A DNA stretch of 64,000 nt from Streptomyces sp. NRRL F-2664 (lineage in GTDB: Bacteria; Actinomycetota; Actinomycetes; Streptomycetales; Streptomycetaceae). Positions 46,980-56,670 of this stretch are shown here, one piece after another (the stretch's first letter is position 1; each line of letters starts with the position of its first letter). The position numbers were made by a program, and so were the translations under genes. The notes under the pieces were generated by a model, which worked only from the letters and a program-made list of their open reading frames with translations, was not told where the DNA came from and did not search any database. Location of the stretch: assembly GCF_000719345.1 (NCBI RefSeq), contig NZ_JOFX01000005.1:62001-126000 (forward strand). Reading direction: 5' to 3'.

Positions 46980-47105
46980 GGGGCTTCGGCAGGATCCTCC
47001 CGCGCATCGGCCGGGTGACCACCACCGTTGAGGTCCTCGCGGCGCCGCGGCCGTAACCCCCGGGCGTGCGGCGGGTTAGCAGCGCGGGAGACGAGGGAGT
47101 ACGCC

Positions 47106-49115
47106 ATGGCACAGCAGCACACCACATCCCTGCGGCTGCGCCTGCGGTACCGGTTCGACAACGTGGTGGCGGGGGGAACCGCCCCGCTCATCGGGTGGCT
47201 GGCGCTGGCCTGCCTGGCCGTCGTGGTCCCGGCGAGCGTCGTCCTCGTCTGGGCGGACCGGGCGGCGCCCCGGGCCCTGCCCGCCCGTCTCACAGCCGTC
47301 TGGGTCAGTGTCGGCCAGACCCTGAAGCTCGGGGGTGCGGTCGGCTCCCCCGTCTACGTACTGGCCTCGGTGACGCTCGCCCTGGTGGCCCTGCTGTTCG
47401 TCTCGACGCTGGTCAGTCTGATCACCACCGGCATCGGCCAGCGCATCCAGTCCCTGCGGCGCGGGCGGTCCACGGTCCTGGAGGCCGGGCACACCGTGGT
47501 CCTGGGCTGGTCCGACCAGATCCTCCCGGTGGTCGCCGAACTCGTCGCCGCCCACGCCAACCAGCGCCGGTCCGCGATCGCCGTGCTCGCCCCGAAGGAC
47601 AAGGTCGACATGGAGGACGAGATCTCCACCGGCCTCCTCGCCGCCGGGACTCGTACCCGCCACGGCGGCACGGGGGCCCGTCCCGGCGTCCGCACGAGGC
47701 CGGGCGCCACCCGGATCATCTGCCGCAGCGGCACCACCACCGACCCGGCCGTGCTGGCCCGGATGAACCCCCGGGCGTCGAAGGCGGTCCTCGTCCTGCC
47801 CTCCGACGGGGACGCGGGCGACGCGCACGCGGTGAAGACCCTGCTCGCCCTCGACGCCGTCCTCCCCCGCCCGCGCACCGCGGTGGTGGTCGCCGCCGTC
47901 CGCGACGCCCGCAGCCACCTCACGGCCAGGCTGGCGGCCGGGCCCGGCGGACACGTGCTGTGCGCCGACGAGATCATCGCCCGGCTCCTCGTCCAGACTG
48001 CCCGCCAGCCCGGGCTGTCCCTGGTCTACCAGGAGTTGCTCGACTTCGACGGCGACGAGTTCTACACCGCCGCGGCGCGGGGGCTCACCGGACGCACCTT
48101 CGGCGAGGCCCTGCTGGCCTTCACCACGTCCTCGGTGGTCGGCCTGCTGCACGCCGACGGCCGCGTCGCGCTCCGTCCGGACACGGCCACGGAGATCGGC
48201 GCGGACGACCGGATCGTCCTGATCTCCGAGGACGACGACACGGCCGTGCCGGAACCGGCCGGTCCCTGGGTCGAGGAGGAGGCGATCGTCACCGCCCGCC
48301 CCCGCTCCCGCTACGCCGAGCGGCTCCTGCTCCTCGGCTGGAACCGGCGGGCCCCGCTCGTCGTCGAGCAGCTCGACGAGTTCGTCAGCCCCGGCACGGT
48401 CCTGGACGTCGTGGCGCTGGGCGACGAGGTGACGCGACGGACCGCCGCCGAGGTGGCGGCGGGCCGCTGTCGGCTCGACGTCTCCTTCCACGGAGGTGAC
48501 ATCACCGACCCGGAGGTCCTCGCGAAGCTGGACGTGCCCGCGTACGACAGCGTGATCGTCATCGGCGAGGCGGACCGCGGGGCCACCGCGCCGGCTCCGG
48601 CCGCGGGCCCCGACGCGGCCCCGTCCGGCGCCGCTCCCGGGCCGGGGAGCGGCAGCGACGACAACACCCTGGTGACGCTGCTGCACCTGCGGGCGATCGG
48701 GGAGGCGGCGGGGTGCGAACTCCCGCTGACCACCGAGATGTCCGACGACGGCAACCGCCTGCTCGCCCCCACCCGCGCCGGCGCCGACTTCATCGTCAGC
48801 AGCCGCCTGATCAGCCTGCTGATGACGCAGATCTCGGAGAGCGGATATCTGGCCCAGGTCTTCGAGGAGTTGTTCCGGGCCGAGGGGAGCGAATTCCATC
48901 TGCGGCCGGCGGCGGACTACGTCCGCACCGACCGGGACGTGGCGTTCGCCACGGTGGTCGAGTCGGCGCGCCGCCGCCGCGAGTGCGCGGTGGGCTACCG
49001 GCTGCGCGCGCAGACCGCGACGGCTCCCGCCTACGGCGTCCGGCTCAATCCGGACAAGCGGCAGCGGGTCCGCTTCGGCGAGCAGGACTGGGTGATCGTG
49101 CTCGCCGAGAACTGA
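47106..49115 (+). CDS. CASTOR/POLLUX-type ion channel with RCK-like domains
   Basis: The 669-residue protein has two membrane helices (about 28-50 and 77-105, SPVYVLASVTLALVALLFVS) near the N-terminus. A long cytoplasmic part follows with tandem Rossmann/TrkA-N-like RCK domains (HTVVLGWSDQILPVVAEL at about 130; RLLLLGWNRRAPLVVEQL at about 410). The layout matches bacterial relatives of the plant nuclear channels CASTOR and POLLUX. A classical TVGYG potassium filter is absent. A Pro/Ala/Gly linker (about 495-515) interrupts the second RCK unit. ATG at 47106 has GAGGGAG upstream. Ion and gating ligand are unknown. Confidence 0.83.
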   Translation: MAQQHTTSLRLRLRYRFDNVVAGGTAPLIGWLALACLAVVVPASVVLVWADRAAPRALPARLTAVWVSVGQTLKLGGAVGSPVYVLASVTLALVALLFVSTLVSLITTGIGQRIQSLRRGRSTVLEAGHTVVLGWSDQILPVVAELVAAHANQRRSAIAVLAPKDKVDMEDEISTGLLAAGTRTRHGGTGARPGVRTRPGATRIICRSGTTTDPAVLARMNPRASKAVLVLPSDGDAGDAHAVKTLLALDAVLPRPRTAVVVAAVRDARSHLTARLAAGPGGHVLCADEIIARLLVQTARQPGLSLVYQELLDFDGDEFYTAAARGLTGRTFGEALLAFTTSSVVGLLHADGRVALRPDTATEIGADDRIVLISEDDDTAVPEPAGPWVEEEAIVTARPRSRYAERLLLLGWNRRAPLVVEQLDEFVSPGTVLDVVALGDEVTRRTAAEVAAGRCRLDVSFHGGDITDPEVLAKLDVPAYDSVIVIGEADRGATAPAPAAGPDAAPSGAAPGPGSGSDDNTLVTLLHLRAIGEAAGCELPLTTEMSDDGNRLLAPTRAGADFIVSSRLISLLMTQISESGYLAQVFEELFRAEGSEFHLRPAADYVRTDRDVAFATVVESARRRRECAVGYRLRAQTATAPAYGVRLNPDKRQRVRFGEQDWVIVLAEN

Positions 49116-49136
49116 GGCGGCGGACCGGAGCGGGCC

Positions 49137-49161
49137 GGCGGCCGGGTGCCGCCCGGCCGCC
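49137..49161. terminator. Bidirectional hairpin between channel and amine-oxidase genes
   Basis: GGCGGCCGGG (49137-49146) pairs perfectly with CCCGGCCGCC (49152-49161) across TGCCG, inside the 74-bp convergent gap. Confidence 0.65.
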
Positions 49162-49189
49162 ACTGCGGCCCGGCGTCGCCGCCCGCCGC

Positions 49190-51175
49190 TCACACGGACG
49201 TGTGGACCTCCAGGGCGGTGCGCACCGCGGATTCCAGCGCGCCCTCGATCCAGGCCGGCTTGACGGAGGTGTGGCAGCCGGCGAAGTGCAGGTTCCCCTC
49301 CGCCCCGCGTACGTGCGGCAGGAGCTCGGTGTGCTGGCCGGGGAGCAGGACGGAGGCCTCGCCGTAGGCGTAGGGGTCGCGCATCCAGGACTGGGTGCGG
49401 CCGACGCCGGTGTAGAAGACCTCGATCCGCTGCCCGAACACCTCTTGGACGCCGGCCAGGGCGCGGGGGTAGCGCTCGTCGTCGTCCAGGGAGTCCCACT
49501 TCAGGGCGTCGTCGGCCCAGCTGTAGGAGGCGAGCACCACCCCGCCGCGGCTGCCCTCGACGGGGTGGGAGGGCTGGAACATGAAGCGGTTGGGGTTGTC
49601 GGTGGCCGAGCCGCCCCCGATGGTCCCGGCGGCCTCCGGCTGGTCGCGGGTGAGGCTGCGGCAGGCCGCGTAGTGGGTGCGCTGCGCGCCGGAGATGCCG
49701 CCGCGCGGCACGGACGGGTGGGCGCCCAGCAGGGCGCCGTCCTCCGGCGTGCGTCCGAGCTGGTACGCGCGGTACAGCCCGGGCCGCACGGCTTCCAGCT
49801 CGCGCTTCCAGTCGGCTTCGTCGAACTCCCACCAGCGGCGGCTGAACTCCAGCAGCACCTTCGTGGCCGCGTCGTAGTGCAGCTCGGTGATCGCGCGCCG
49901 CTTGCCGTAGGAGAGCGGCGGGGTGACCGGGATGTGGCGCAGACCGGAGAAGGGGACGGTGATGATCGCGGTGTCGCCGGTGAAGGACTCGCGCTCCACG
50001 GGGCGGCCGCCGCGGCCCTCGGAGACGGTGTCGACGGTGACCCCGCCCTCCCCGTGGGTGATCCGGGTGGCACGCCGGTCGAGGCGCACGATGTCCCGGA
50101 CCCGGGCGTAGAGCGCGTCGGCCAGGGTGGCGGTGCCGCCGGGGAGTTCGAAGAAGGCGGTGTCGGGGCTGATGAGCGAGGCCCCGATGAAGCTGTGGAC
50201 GAAGGCGAGGTGCAGGCGGGAGGTGAGGTTCTCGACCGTTCCGATCAGGTCGATGGTGCGGTCGTCCAGCTTCGCCTCCTCGGTGAGGTAGCGGTACATC
50301 GACATGTGGCCGTAGCGCTGGATGATGCGGGCCCACCCTTCGACGAGCGCCCTGTCCTTCTTGCCGTCGATCTCCTTGCGGGCGGGAGCGAGGGCGTTGC
50401 GCACGATCTGCGCGGCGGGCACGCCCTCGTGGGCGGCGGGCACCCCGAAGGAGCGGTTGAGTGCCTGCGGGGCGCGCGCGTAGTCGCCGCGGCGGACGCG
50501 GACGCCGTTGACGTGGATCCAGGTGCGGTGGGCCGGGCTGCCGGAGCCGTCGACGTCGACGAGGTGGAAGCGCCTGCGTGCGAGGCCGAGGCTGTCGATG
50601 AGGCCGGTGACCAGGGGGTGGCTGTCGGGGATGCGCATGGCACCGGCCTCGGCGTACTGCTGGGGGTCGGTGAAGGGCGCGGGGGACTTCTCGTGCCCGC
50701 CGGTGCGGAAGGTCTTGATCCGGCCGCCGACGCGGTTGCCGTTGGCCTCGATGACGGTGACCCGGTGCCCGGCCTCGCGCAGCAGGTGGGCGGCGGTCAG
50801 GCCGGCCGGCCCGGCGCCGACGACCAGCACCTTCCTGCGCGGCGTGCGGGAGCGCGGCAGGCCGCTGCGCAGCAGGACGTCCGCGTAGCCGGGTACGAGG
50901 GGCCGGTCGTCCTCGTCCCGTACGAGGACGGCCCGGGCGACGGTGAGGCAGGTCTCCCAGTCGGGTCGGGCGGAGCCGGACGGGGCCTGCGAGGCCCCGG
51001 CGGGGGGTGCGGTGGCGCCGTTGAGCGCCCCGGCTCCGGCGACCGCGGCGGCGCCGGTGACGGCGGCGGCCCCGGTGATGACAGTACGCCGCGAGGGCCG
51101 GCGGGCGGCGTCCGCAGGGGGGCCGTCCGCCGGGTCGGGGGTGGCGTCCGGCGTGGAGGAAGACTCGGTGATCAT
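49190..51175 (-). CDS. Secreted flavin amine / L-amino-acid oxidase (Tat substrate)
   Basis: The 661-residue protein has a Tat signal ([15 protein letters not shown], residues about 25-55). A FAD-binding domain follows: [17 protein letters not shown] at about 115, RVGGRIKTF, and [14 protein letters not shown], typical of L-amino-acid oxidases. A C-terminal segment [22 protein letters not shown] closes the flavin domain. It would deaminate an amino acid oxidatively, releasing peroxide and ammonia outside. L-glutamate oxidase-type proteins have a similar length, but specificity cannot be read here. ATG at 51175 has GGAAGAG upstream. Confidence 0.88.
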   Translation of the reverse strand: MITESSSTPDATPDPADGPPADAARRPSRRTVITGAAAVTGAAAVAGAGALNGATAPPAGASQAPSGSARPDWETCLTVARAVLVRDEDDRPLVPGYADVLLRSGLPRSRTPRRKVLVVGAGPAGLTAAHLLREAGHRVTVIEANGNRVGGRIKTFRTGGHEKSPAPFTDPQQYAEAGAMRIPDSHPLVTGLIDSLGLARRRFHLVDVDGSGSPAHRTWIHVNGVRVRRGDYARAPQALNRSFGVPAAHEGVPAAQIVRNALAPARKEIDGKKDRALVEGWARIIQRYGHMSMYRYLTEEAKLDDRTIDLIGTVENLTSRLHLAFVHSFIGASLISPDTAFFELPGGTATLADALYARVRDIVRLDRRATRITHGEGGVTVDTVSEGRGGRPVERESFTGDTAIITVPFSGLRHIPVTPPLSYGKRRAITELHYDAATKVLLEFSRRWWEFDEADWKRELEAVRPGLYRAYQLGRTPEDGALLGAHPSVPRGGISGAQRTHYAACRSLTRDQPEAAGTIGGGSATDNPNRFMFQPSHPVEGSRGGVVLASYSWADDALKWDSLDDDERYPRALAGVQEVFGQRIEVFYTGVGRTQSWMRDPYAYGEASVLLPGQHTELLPHVRGAEGNLHFAGCHTSVKPAWIEGALESAVRTALEVHTSV

Positions 51176-51309
51176 GAACCAACTCTTCCGGTCCGCCGGG
51201 CGCCTTGATCACCGTTTGGGGCCCCGGAAGGCGAACTTCACCTGTACGTGGGGACCGGACCGCGCACCGTTGACGAACGGGCTCCGGGGGCCGGTGCACG
51301 GCCCGGCCG

Positions 51310-52047
51310 TCAGCGGACGGGGCGCACCCGCTGGCTGGTGAGTTCGTACCGGGCTCCGACCACGGAGAGCGCCCCGGCGGCGGCCTTGGCGGCCATCTCG
51401 GGCTCCGCGGCGAGCCGTTCGCGCACCAGCCGGACGTTGGCGGTGATCGCGGCGTCGATGCGGGCGGCCCCCCGCAGGCCGCGGTCGATGGCGGGGCGGA
51501 TCTGGTCGACCAGGTACTGCATGTGGCCCGGGAGCAGGGGGCCGCCCTCCGCGGCCCGCACGGCCGCGGCGACGGCCCCGCACGACTGGTGCCCCAGGAC
51601 GACGACCAGCGGGATGCCCAGTTCGAGGACCCCGTAGGCGATGCTCCCGAGGACGGCCTCGTCCAGTACCTCGCCCGCCGAACGCACGGTCAGCAGGTCG
51701 CCGAGGCCCTGGTCGAAGACCAGTTCCGGCGGTACCCGTGAGTCGACGCAGCCGAGGACGACGGCGAACGGGTGCTGGCCGGCGACGAGCGTGCGCCGCA
51801 CGGTCCGCGTCCGGTCCGGGTGGCGCTCGTGGTACGTCCGCCAGCGGCCGTTGCCCGCGACCAGTTCACGCAGTGCCGCCGCGGGGGTGGTGGGCCGGGA
51901 TCCGGCACCGCCCCCGACGCGGGGGGCCATGGCCACGTGGGCGGAACCGGCCACCAGCCCGGCTCCGACGGCGGCCACGCCCGTCAGCACCGCCCGGGCC
52001 AGCCGCCGGCGCCCCGGTGCTTCTTCACTTTCGACGTCGACGCTCAC
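51310..52047 (-). CDS. Beta-class carbonic anhydrase with N-terminal export/anchor segment
   Basis: The 245-residue protein has the zinc ligands and switch residues of beta carbonic anhydrases: CVDSR (Cys, Asp-Arg dyad) and GHQSCGAV (His and Cys). An arginine-rich start (GRRRLARAVL) and a hydrophobic segment (about 20-40) suggest Tat export or a membrane anchor, as in other actinobacterial extracytoplasmic members. GTG at 52047 lies 8 nt after TAGCTT on the minus strand, so it is probably leaderless. It would interconvert CO2 and bicarbonate at the cell surface. Confidence 0.9.
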   Translation of the reverse strand: MSVDVESEEAPGRRRLARAVLTGVAAVGAGLVAGSAHVAMAPRVGGGAGSRPTTPAAALRELVAGNGRWRTYHERHPDRTRTVRRTLVAGQHPFAVVLGCVDSRVPPELVFDQGLGDLLTVRSAGEVLDEAVLGSIAYGVLELGIPLVVVLGHQSCGAVAAAVRAAEGGPLLPGHMQYLVDQIRPAIDRGLRGAARIDAAITANVRLVRERLAAEPEMAAKAAAGALSVVGARYELTSQRVRPVR

Positions 52048-52055
52048 ATCAGGAC

Positions 52056-52061
52056 AAGCTA
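52056..52061 (-). promoter_or_regulatory. -10 box TAGCTT of carbonic anhydrase gene
   Basis: TAGCTT on the minus strand ends 8 nt before the GTG at 52047; no Shine-Dalgarno follows. Confidence 0.45.
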
Positions 52062-52102
52062 TGCATTTTCCCCCGCCCTGCCGCACAGGACACGGCCCCG
52101 AG

Positions 52103-53971
52103 TCAGTTCAGGTCGGAGTGTGCCCGGATGTCGGCACCGGCAGCGACAGCGGAATCGGCACCGGCTTCGGCATCGGCGTCGGCGTCGTGCAGGAAGCCTC
52201 CCGACTGGTGCTTCCACAGCTTCGCGTAGGCGCCCCCGCTCGTCAGGAGCTGCTGGTGCGTGCCCTGTTCCACGATCCGGCCGCGGTCGAGGACGACGAG
52301 CTGGTCCATGGTGGCCACGGTGCTCAGCCGGTGGGCCACCACGAGCGCCGTGCGGCCCTCCATCAGCCGCCACAGGGCCTCCTGGACGAGGATCTCGCTC
52401 TCGGAGTCCAGCGCACTGGTCGCCTCGTCGAGCAGCAGGATCGGCGCGTCGCGCAGGATGGCCCGGGCGAGGGCGACCCGCTGGCGCTGCCCGCCGGACA
52501 GTTTGACGCCGCGCTCGCCCACCATGGTGTCGAAGCCGTCCGGAAGCGCGTCCGCGAACTCCGTGACGTGCGCCGCCTCGGCCGCGCGGCGGACCTCGGC
52601 CTCGGTGGCGTCCGGCCGGGCGAAGGCGATGTTCTCCCGCAGGGTGCGGTGGAACATCGCCGGGTCCTGGGGAACGTAGGCGAGCCGGCTGCGCAGGTCC
52701 GCCTGGCGCAGGCGGCTGATGTCCTGGCCCCCGATGAGGATCCGGCCGCCGTCCACGTCCGTCATCCGCAGCAGGAGCCGGGTGAGCGTGGTCTTGCCGC
52801 CGCCGGACCGGCCGACGAGTCCGGTCTTCGACCCGCTGGGCACCTCCAGGTCGAGGCCCTGGAAGAGGGGCCGCCCGCCGCCGTGGGAGAAGTTCACCCG
52901 TTCGAACCGGACGTCGGCGCCTTCGGTCAGCAGCGGCTCGGGCGCCACCGGGTCGAGCACCGTCGGCGGCTGCAGCAGCAGTTCGGTGAACTGCGCGGCC
53001 TCCGTCATCGAGCTCTCCAGACGACGGTAGATCTGGTTGAACTCGAACATGATGCGGGTGGCGTTGGCGTAGTAGGTGAAGGTGACGATGATCGCCTCCA
53101 CGCCGTGCTCCCCCGCGCCGAGGGCGACGGCGAGCACCAGGCCCAGCACGTTGGTCAGTACCGACAGCGGTGCGACCAGCGTGTCGATGCGCAGGTTGCC
53201 GTAGTCCCACGAACGCAGCGTCAGCCTGCGCGACTCCGCGACGCGGGACTTGTGCTCGGCGGCCTCGCGGTCTTCCGCGGCGAAGGCCCGCACCGTGTCC
53301 ATGTTCATCAGGCTGTCGGCGACGTGGCCCGAGACCCGCGCGATCGCCTCCTCGCGCCGGGCGACGAGCCTTTGGCGGCGGCGGATGAGAGGCGCCGCGC
53401 ACACCCCCGTCAGGGTGATCAGCGCGAGCAGGCCGACGACGAGCATCGGTTCGTACTGCCACAGCACCACCGACGCGAACAGCAGCGGCACGAAGCTGCC
53501 CATGACGGAGAAGGTCAGGGTGTCGACGAACTCCTCGAAGCGGGAGGCGAAGCTGAGGACCCGTTTGGTGAGGGATCCGGCGAAGTTGTCGTGGAAGAAC
53601 GCCGCGTCCTTCGCGAAGAGTTCGTCCATGCCGATGACGTAGAGGTGCTCGATCCCCCGGGCGTCGAGGCGGTTCAGGCAGTGCAGCCCGACCCGCCACA
53701 GGCCCTCTCCGGACAGCAGGACCGCGGCGAAGGCGAGGACGTAGGGCAGCATCGTGTCCAGGTCCGCGCCGCCGCCCTCGGCGACCCGGCCGACGAGCTT
53801 CGCGACGACCAGCGGCGCGATGTAGAAGATGCCGATGTTGCCCAGCGCCGGGAGCAGCATGGCCGGGACGGTCACCCGGCGCAGGCGCGCCAGTTCCCGT
53901 CCGTAGTGGCGGAGTGCGAGAAGTACCGAGCCCTTGCTCGGCATGTTGTCGCGCGATGTTGGCGATCCCAT
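52103..53971 (-). CDS. ABC exporter, fused permease-ATPase
   Basis: The 622-residue half-transporter has a six-helix type IV exporter domain (about 30-330) and an ATPase domain (about 350-590). The latter has Walker A VGRSGGGKTTL, signature LSGGQRQRVALARA, Walker B ILLLDEATSALD and H-loop VVAHRLST. The C-terminal tail is an acidic Ala/Asp repeat (DADADAEAGAD). ATG at 53971 has AGGG seven bases upstream; ATG at 53942 is an alternative. It probably works as a homodimer exporting a lipophilic compound. The P450 gene lies upstream on the same strand. Confidence 0.88.
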   Translation of the reverse strand: MGSPTSRDNMPSKGSVLLALRHYGRELARLRRVTVPAMLLPALGNIGIFYIAPLVVAKLVGRVAEGGGADLDTMLPYVLAFAAVLLSGEGLWRVGLHCLNRLDARGIEHLYVIGMDELFAKDAAFFHDNFAGSLTKRVLSFASRFEEFVDTLTFSVMGSFVPLLFASVVLWQYEPMLVVGLLALITLTGVCAAPLIRRRQRLVARREEAIARVSGHVADSLMNMDTVRAFAAEDREAAEHKSRVAESRRLTLRSWDYGNLRIDTLVAPLSVLTNVLGLVLAVALGAGEHGVEAIIVTFTYYANATRIMFEFNQIYRRLESSMTEAAQFTELLLQPPTVLDPVAPEPLLTEGADVRFERVNFSHGGGRPLFQGLDLEVPSGSKTGLVGRSGGGKTTLTRLLLRMTDVDGGRILIGGQDISRLRQADLRSRLAYVPQDPAMFHRTLRENIAFARPDATEAEVRRAAEAAHVTEFADALPDGFDTMVGERGVKLSGGQRQRVALARAILRDAPILLLDEATSALDSESEILVQEALWRLMEGRTALVVAHRLSTVATMDQLVVLDRGRIVEQGTHQQLLTSGGAYAKLWKHQSGGFLHDADADAEAGADSAVAAGADIRAHSDLN

Positions 53972-54030
53972 CCCAAACCCTGTCGTTGTCGGACCAGCAG
54001 GACAGGAGTCGGAGTGTCCCGCAAGGGCGT

Positions 54031-54058
54031 CGGGCCGGTCCACGCCTTTTCCGGCCCG
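54031..54058. terminator. Hairpin between P450 and ABC genes
   Basis: CGGGCCGG (54031-54038) pairs with CCGGCCCG (54051-54058) across a 12-nt loop, 27 bp after the P450 stop. No T-tract follows on the minus strand. Confidence 0.4.
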
Positions 54059-54085
54059 CCGGACACCCTGCGGGGGGTGGCGCTC

Positions 54086-55501
54086 TCAGTACGGCCCTTG
54101 CGCGCTGTGCAGCGAGGACCGGTCGCGGCACTGGAGGGTGGCGGGGGTCGGCCCCTCGGGGCGGACGGTGAGGCCGTAGGACGCCCGGGTCGGGACGGAG
54201 CGGAAGTGCGGGACGTGGGCGGGCAGCAGGTGTTCGAGGAGGACGGTCGACTCCCGGAGCGCGAACTGCAGGCCGAGGCAGGCCCTGGGGCCGAGGCCGA
54301 ACGGGGCGTAGGCGCCCGGGCGGGTGGGCCGCCGGCCGGGGGTGAGGAAGCGGTCCGGGTCGAACCGGCCGGGATCCTGCCAGACTCCGGGGTCCCGGTG
54401 CGTGAGGTACGGGCAGACCAGGACGTCGGTGCCGGCCTCGATCGCGTAGCCGGCGAGGACGTCGTCCTCGGCCGCGTGGCGGGGCAGGATCCACGCGGAC
54501 GGGTAGAAGCGCAGCGTCTCGTGCACGAGGGCCTGGACCGCCCGGCTCCGTTCCGGGGAGCCCTCCGGGCCGGCGGCGAGGGCCCGTCGGCGCGCCTGCG
54601 GGTTCCGGTCGAGCAGGAGGTGGAGCCAGGTCAAGGTGGTCGCGGTGGTCTCGTGCCCGGCGACCAGCAGGGTGACCAGCTCGTCCCGGATCAGCCGGTC
54701 GGTGTAGGCGGGGGAGGTCCGGGCCGCGTCCAGCAGGACGTGCAGCAGCCCGGGGCCGTGCGGACCGGCCCCACCGGTGCGGGCGGCGGCGATGGCGCGG
54801 CTCGACAGGGCGTCGATCCGGGCGAGTTCGGCGGCGACGGCGCCGTGGGCGGCGACTGCGTCCGCGGGCAGGCTGGGCAGCGCGGCCACGACGGCCGGTA
54901 CGGCGGCCAGTTCCTCCTCCGTGCCCGGATCGAGGCAATGGCCGGTCAGGGAGCGCCAGATGGTGTCCAGCGCGAAGCGGCGCATCTCCTCACCGAGGTC
55001 GAACTCCTGCCCGCTGCGGGCGTACGCCGCCCAGCGGGCGGCGGCGGCCCGCGCGGCCCCGGCGATCCGCTCCTCGTAGCGGCGCATGCCGCGTCCGGTG
55101 AACTGTGACTGCAGCAGGCGCCGTTGGCGTTGCCAGGCGTCACCGGTCGCGGCGAGGACGCCGTCGCCGATGAGCAGCCGGGCACGGTGCGAGCGCTTCA
55201 CGTACCGCTCGGGCCGCAGCGCGAGGACGTGCTGGACGGCGTCGGGTGCGGTGAGCAGCACGGTCGGGTGCGGGCCCAGCCGGAACGCGGCGACGCCGCC
55301 GAGCAGTGCGCGGACCCGGGTGAACAGGTCGATGAGCTCCCCTCCCCCGGCCTGCCAGTCCCGTACCTGGAGGGGGTCGAGCTCGGGGACCGGGCGGGCG
55401 GGGTCGGGACCGGCAGGGGGCCGGGGCGGGCGGGGGTGGCCACGGGTCTGCTCCTGTTCGGCGGCGATGCGTCGGCACGGACCGGGTTCGGCATCACGCA
55501 C
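54086..55501 (-). CDS. Cytochrome P450
   Basis: The 471-residue P450 has the oxygen-activating I-helix VAGHETTATTLTW, the K-helix ExxR (HETLRFYPS), and the heme loop FGLGPRACLG with the cysteine ligand. The length and HETTA motif place it nearer to fatty-acid/terpene-type P450s (CYP102/CYP4-like) than to the usual 400-residue macrolide type. GTG at 55501 is the best but uncertain start, since the first 40 residues are proline-rich. The saccharopine-dehydrogenase-like gene ends 53 bp upstream on the same strand, so both are probably co-transcribed. No ferredoxin gene is adjacent. Confidence 0.88.
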   Translation of the reverse strand: MRDAEPGPCRRIAAEQEQTRGHPRPPRPPAGPDPARPVPELDPLQVRDWQAGGGELIDLFTRVRALLGGVAAFRLGPHPTVLLTAPDAVQHVLALRPERYVKRSHRARLLIGDGVLAATGDAWQRQRRLLQSQFTGRGMRRYEERIAGAARAAAARWAAYARSGQEFDLGEEMRRFALDTIWRSLTGHCLDPGTEEELAAVPAVVAALPSLPADAVAAHGAVAAELARIDALSSRAIAAARTGGAGPHGPGLLHVLLDAARTSPAYTDRLIRDELVTLLVAGHETTATTLTWLHLLLDRNPQARRRALAAGPEGSPERSRAVQALVHETLRFYPSAWILPRHAAEDDVLAGYAIEAGTDVLVCPYLTHRDPGVWQDPGRFDPDRFLTPGRRPTRPGAYAPFGLGPRACLGLQFALRESTVLLEHLLPAHVPHFRSVPTRASYGLTVRPEGPTPATLQCRDRSSLHSAQGPY

Positions 55502-55554
55502 TGTAAGGGTGCGAGCGCAGAGGGCGACAGCCCGCCGGCCGGCCACGGGACGGA

Positions 55555-56565
55555 TCAGGCCTCGGGCGCGGGCCCGCCGGGACGCCAGACGGTGAGGCCG
55601 TGGGCGGTGAGGGTCTCCGGTAGGCCCGAAAGCGCGGGCAGTTGCTCGATGTGGTGGACGCCCGGGGAGGGTGTGCCGGTGAGCAGTTCCCGGGTGACGT
55701 AGGAGGCGACCAGCGCGGTGAAGCGGCTCTGCTCCCTGCCGGTGACGGCGCAGGCCGCGTGCCGGTCACCGCGGCGTGCGTCGGCACGGAGGGCGAAGCC
55801 GTCGCCGCCGAGGTGGATGCGGCTGAAGGAGGCCGTCAGGGCGCGCCGCACGGGGGGCCTGCGGGCGGCCGCGCGCAGGCCGAACAGTGCGGCGGTCAGC
55901 GGCCCGGAGTCCAGGCACAGCCGGGTGGTCACCCGCTGCACGCCGAGCGTGCGGGGCAGCGTGTGCTGGTCGGAGAAGGGGAACGGGTGCGCGGTGCGCC
56001 GGCCGTGGCCGGGGAGGGTGGTCCGCAGGGGGGCGCCCGCCGGTGGTTCGGCCAGGCCCTCGACGGTCCAGCGGACGGCGTCGGCGCCGTGCCGCTCGCC
56101 TGCGCCGAGCAGCACGGTGAGGTCGATGCGGTCCGCGCCGCCGACGGCCTCGTGGGCCCGGCGGGCGAGGAGGTTGGTCAGCCCGGGGGCGACGCCCACG
56201 CTGAGAACGGCGGTGGCCCCGGACGCGGCGGCCGCGCCGTGCAGGGCCGCGGTCGCGTCGAGCAGCCGCCACGTCGCGCCGATGTCGACGAGGTGCACAC
56301 CGCGTTCCAGGCAGACGCGTGCGACGCGGCTGTCCGGCGGTTCCACGCACAGGACGACGGCCGCCACGTCGCCCAGCTCCTCCAGCGTCCGCCGGAATCC
56401 GTCGGGATCGGCCACGTCGGCGCGGACGCCGCCGAGCGTGCGTGCCCGGGCCTCGTCGCGCCCGACGACGACGACCCGTCCGGGGAACCACCCCCCGAGC
56501 ATGGCGGCCACCGTCGCACCCACGGCGCCGTAGCCGCCGACCACCAGGATCCTGTTCGCACTCAT
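55555..56565 (-). CDS. Saccharopine dehydrogenase-like NAD(P)-binding protein
   Basis: The 336-residue protein starts with a clear Rossmann motif (ILVVGGYGAVGATVA) and continues with VLCVEPPDSRVARVCLERGVHLVDIG and SVGVAPGLTNLLARRAHE, features of saccharopine dehydrogenase/trans-acting reductase homologues. Fusion to a lysine-pathway partner is absent, so a biosynthetic tailoring reductase is likely. ATG at 56565 fits the GGGGGGAG ribosome site best; the GTG three bases upstream is too close to it. It probably forms an operon with the P450. Confidence 0.8.
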   Translation of the reverse strand: MSANRILVVGGYGAVGATVAAMLGGWFPGRVVVVGRDEARARTLGGVRADVADPDGFRRTLEELGDVAAVVLCVEPPDSRVARVCLERGVHLVDIGATWRLLDATAALHGAAAASGATAVLSVGVAPGLTNLLARRAHEAVGGADRIDLTVLLGAGERHGADAVRWTVEGLAEPPAGAPLRTTLPGHGRRTAHPFPFSDQHTLPRTLGVQRVTTRLCLDSGPLTAALFGLRAAARRPPVRRALTASFSRIHLGGDGFALRADARRGDRHAACAVTGREQSRFTALVASYVTRELLTGTPSPGVHHIEQLPALSGLPETLTAHGLTVWRPGGPAPEA

Positions 56566-56670
56566 CACTGCTCCCCCCCAAGGAAATGGAACGGTTTCGA
56601 AAGCTCCGGCCGGTGCGGGCCGGTCCCGGCCGGGGCGTCCGTGCCCCGGCCGGGACCGGCTGCGGACGGG

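Noticed and set aside
47076..51299. Very long minus-strand open frame of about 1407 codons
   Set aside because: It runs antisense to the channel gene and out of frame with the amine oxidase gene. The translation is Arg/Pro/His-rich low complexity, as expected of a shadow frame in GC-rich DNA.
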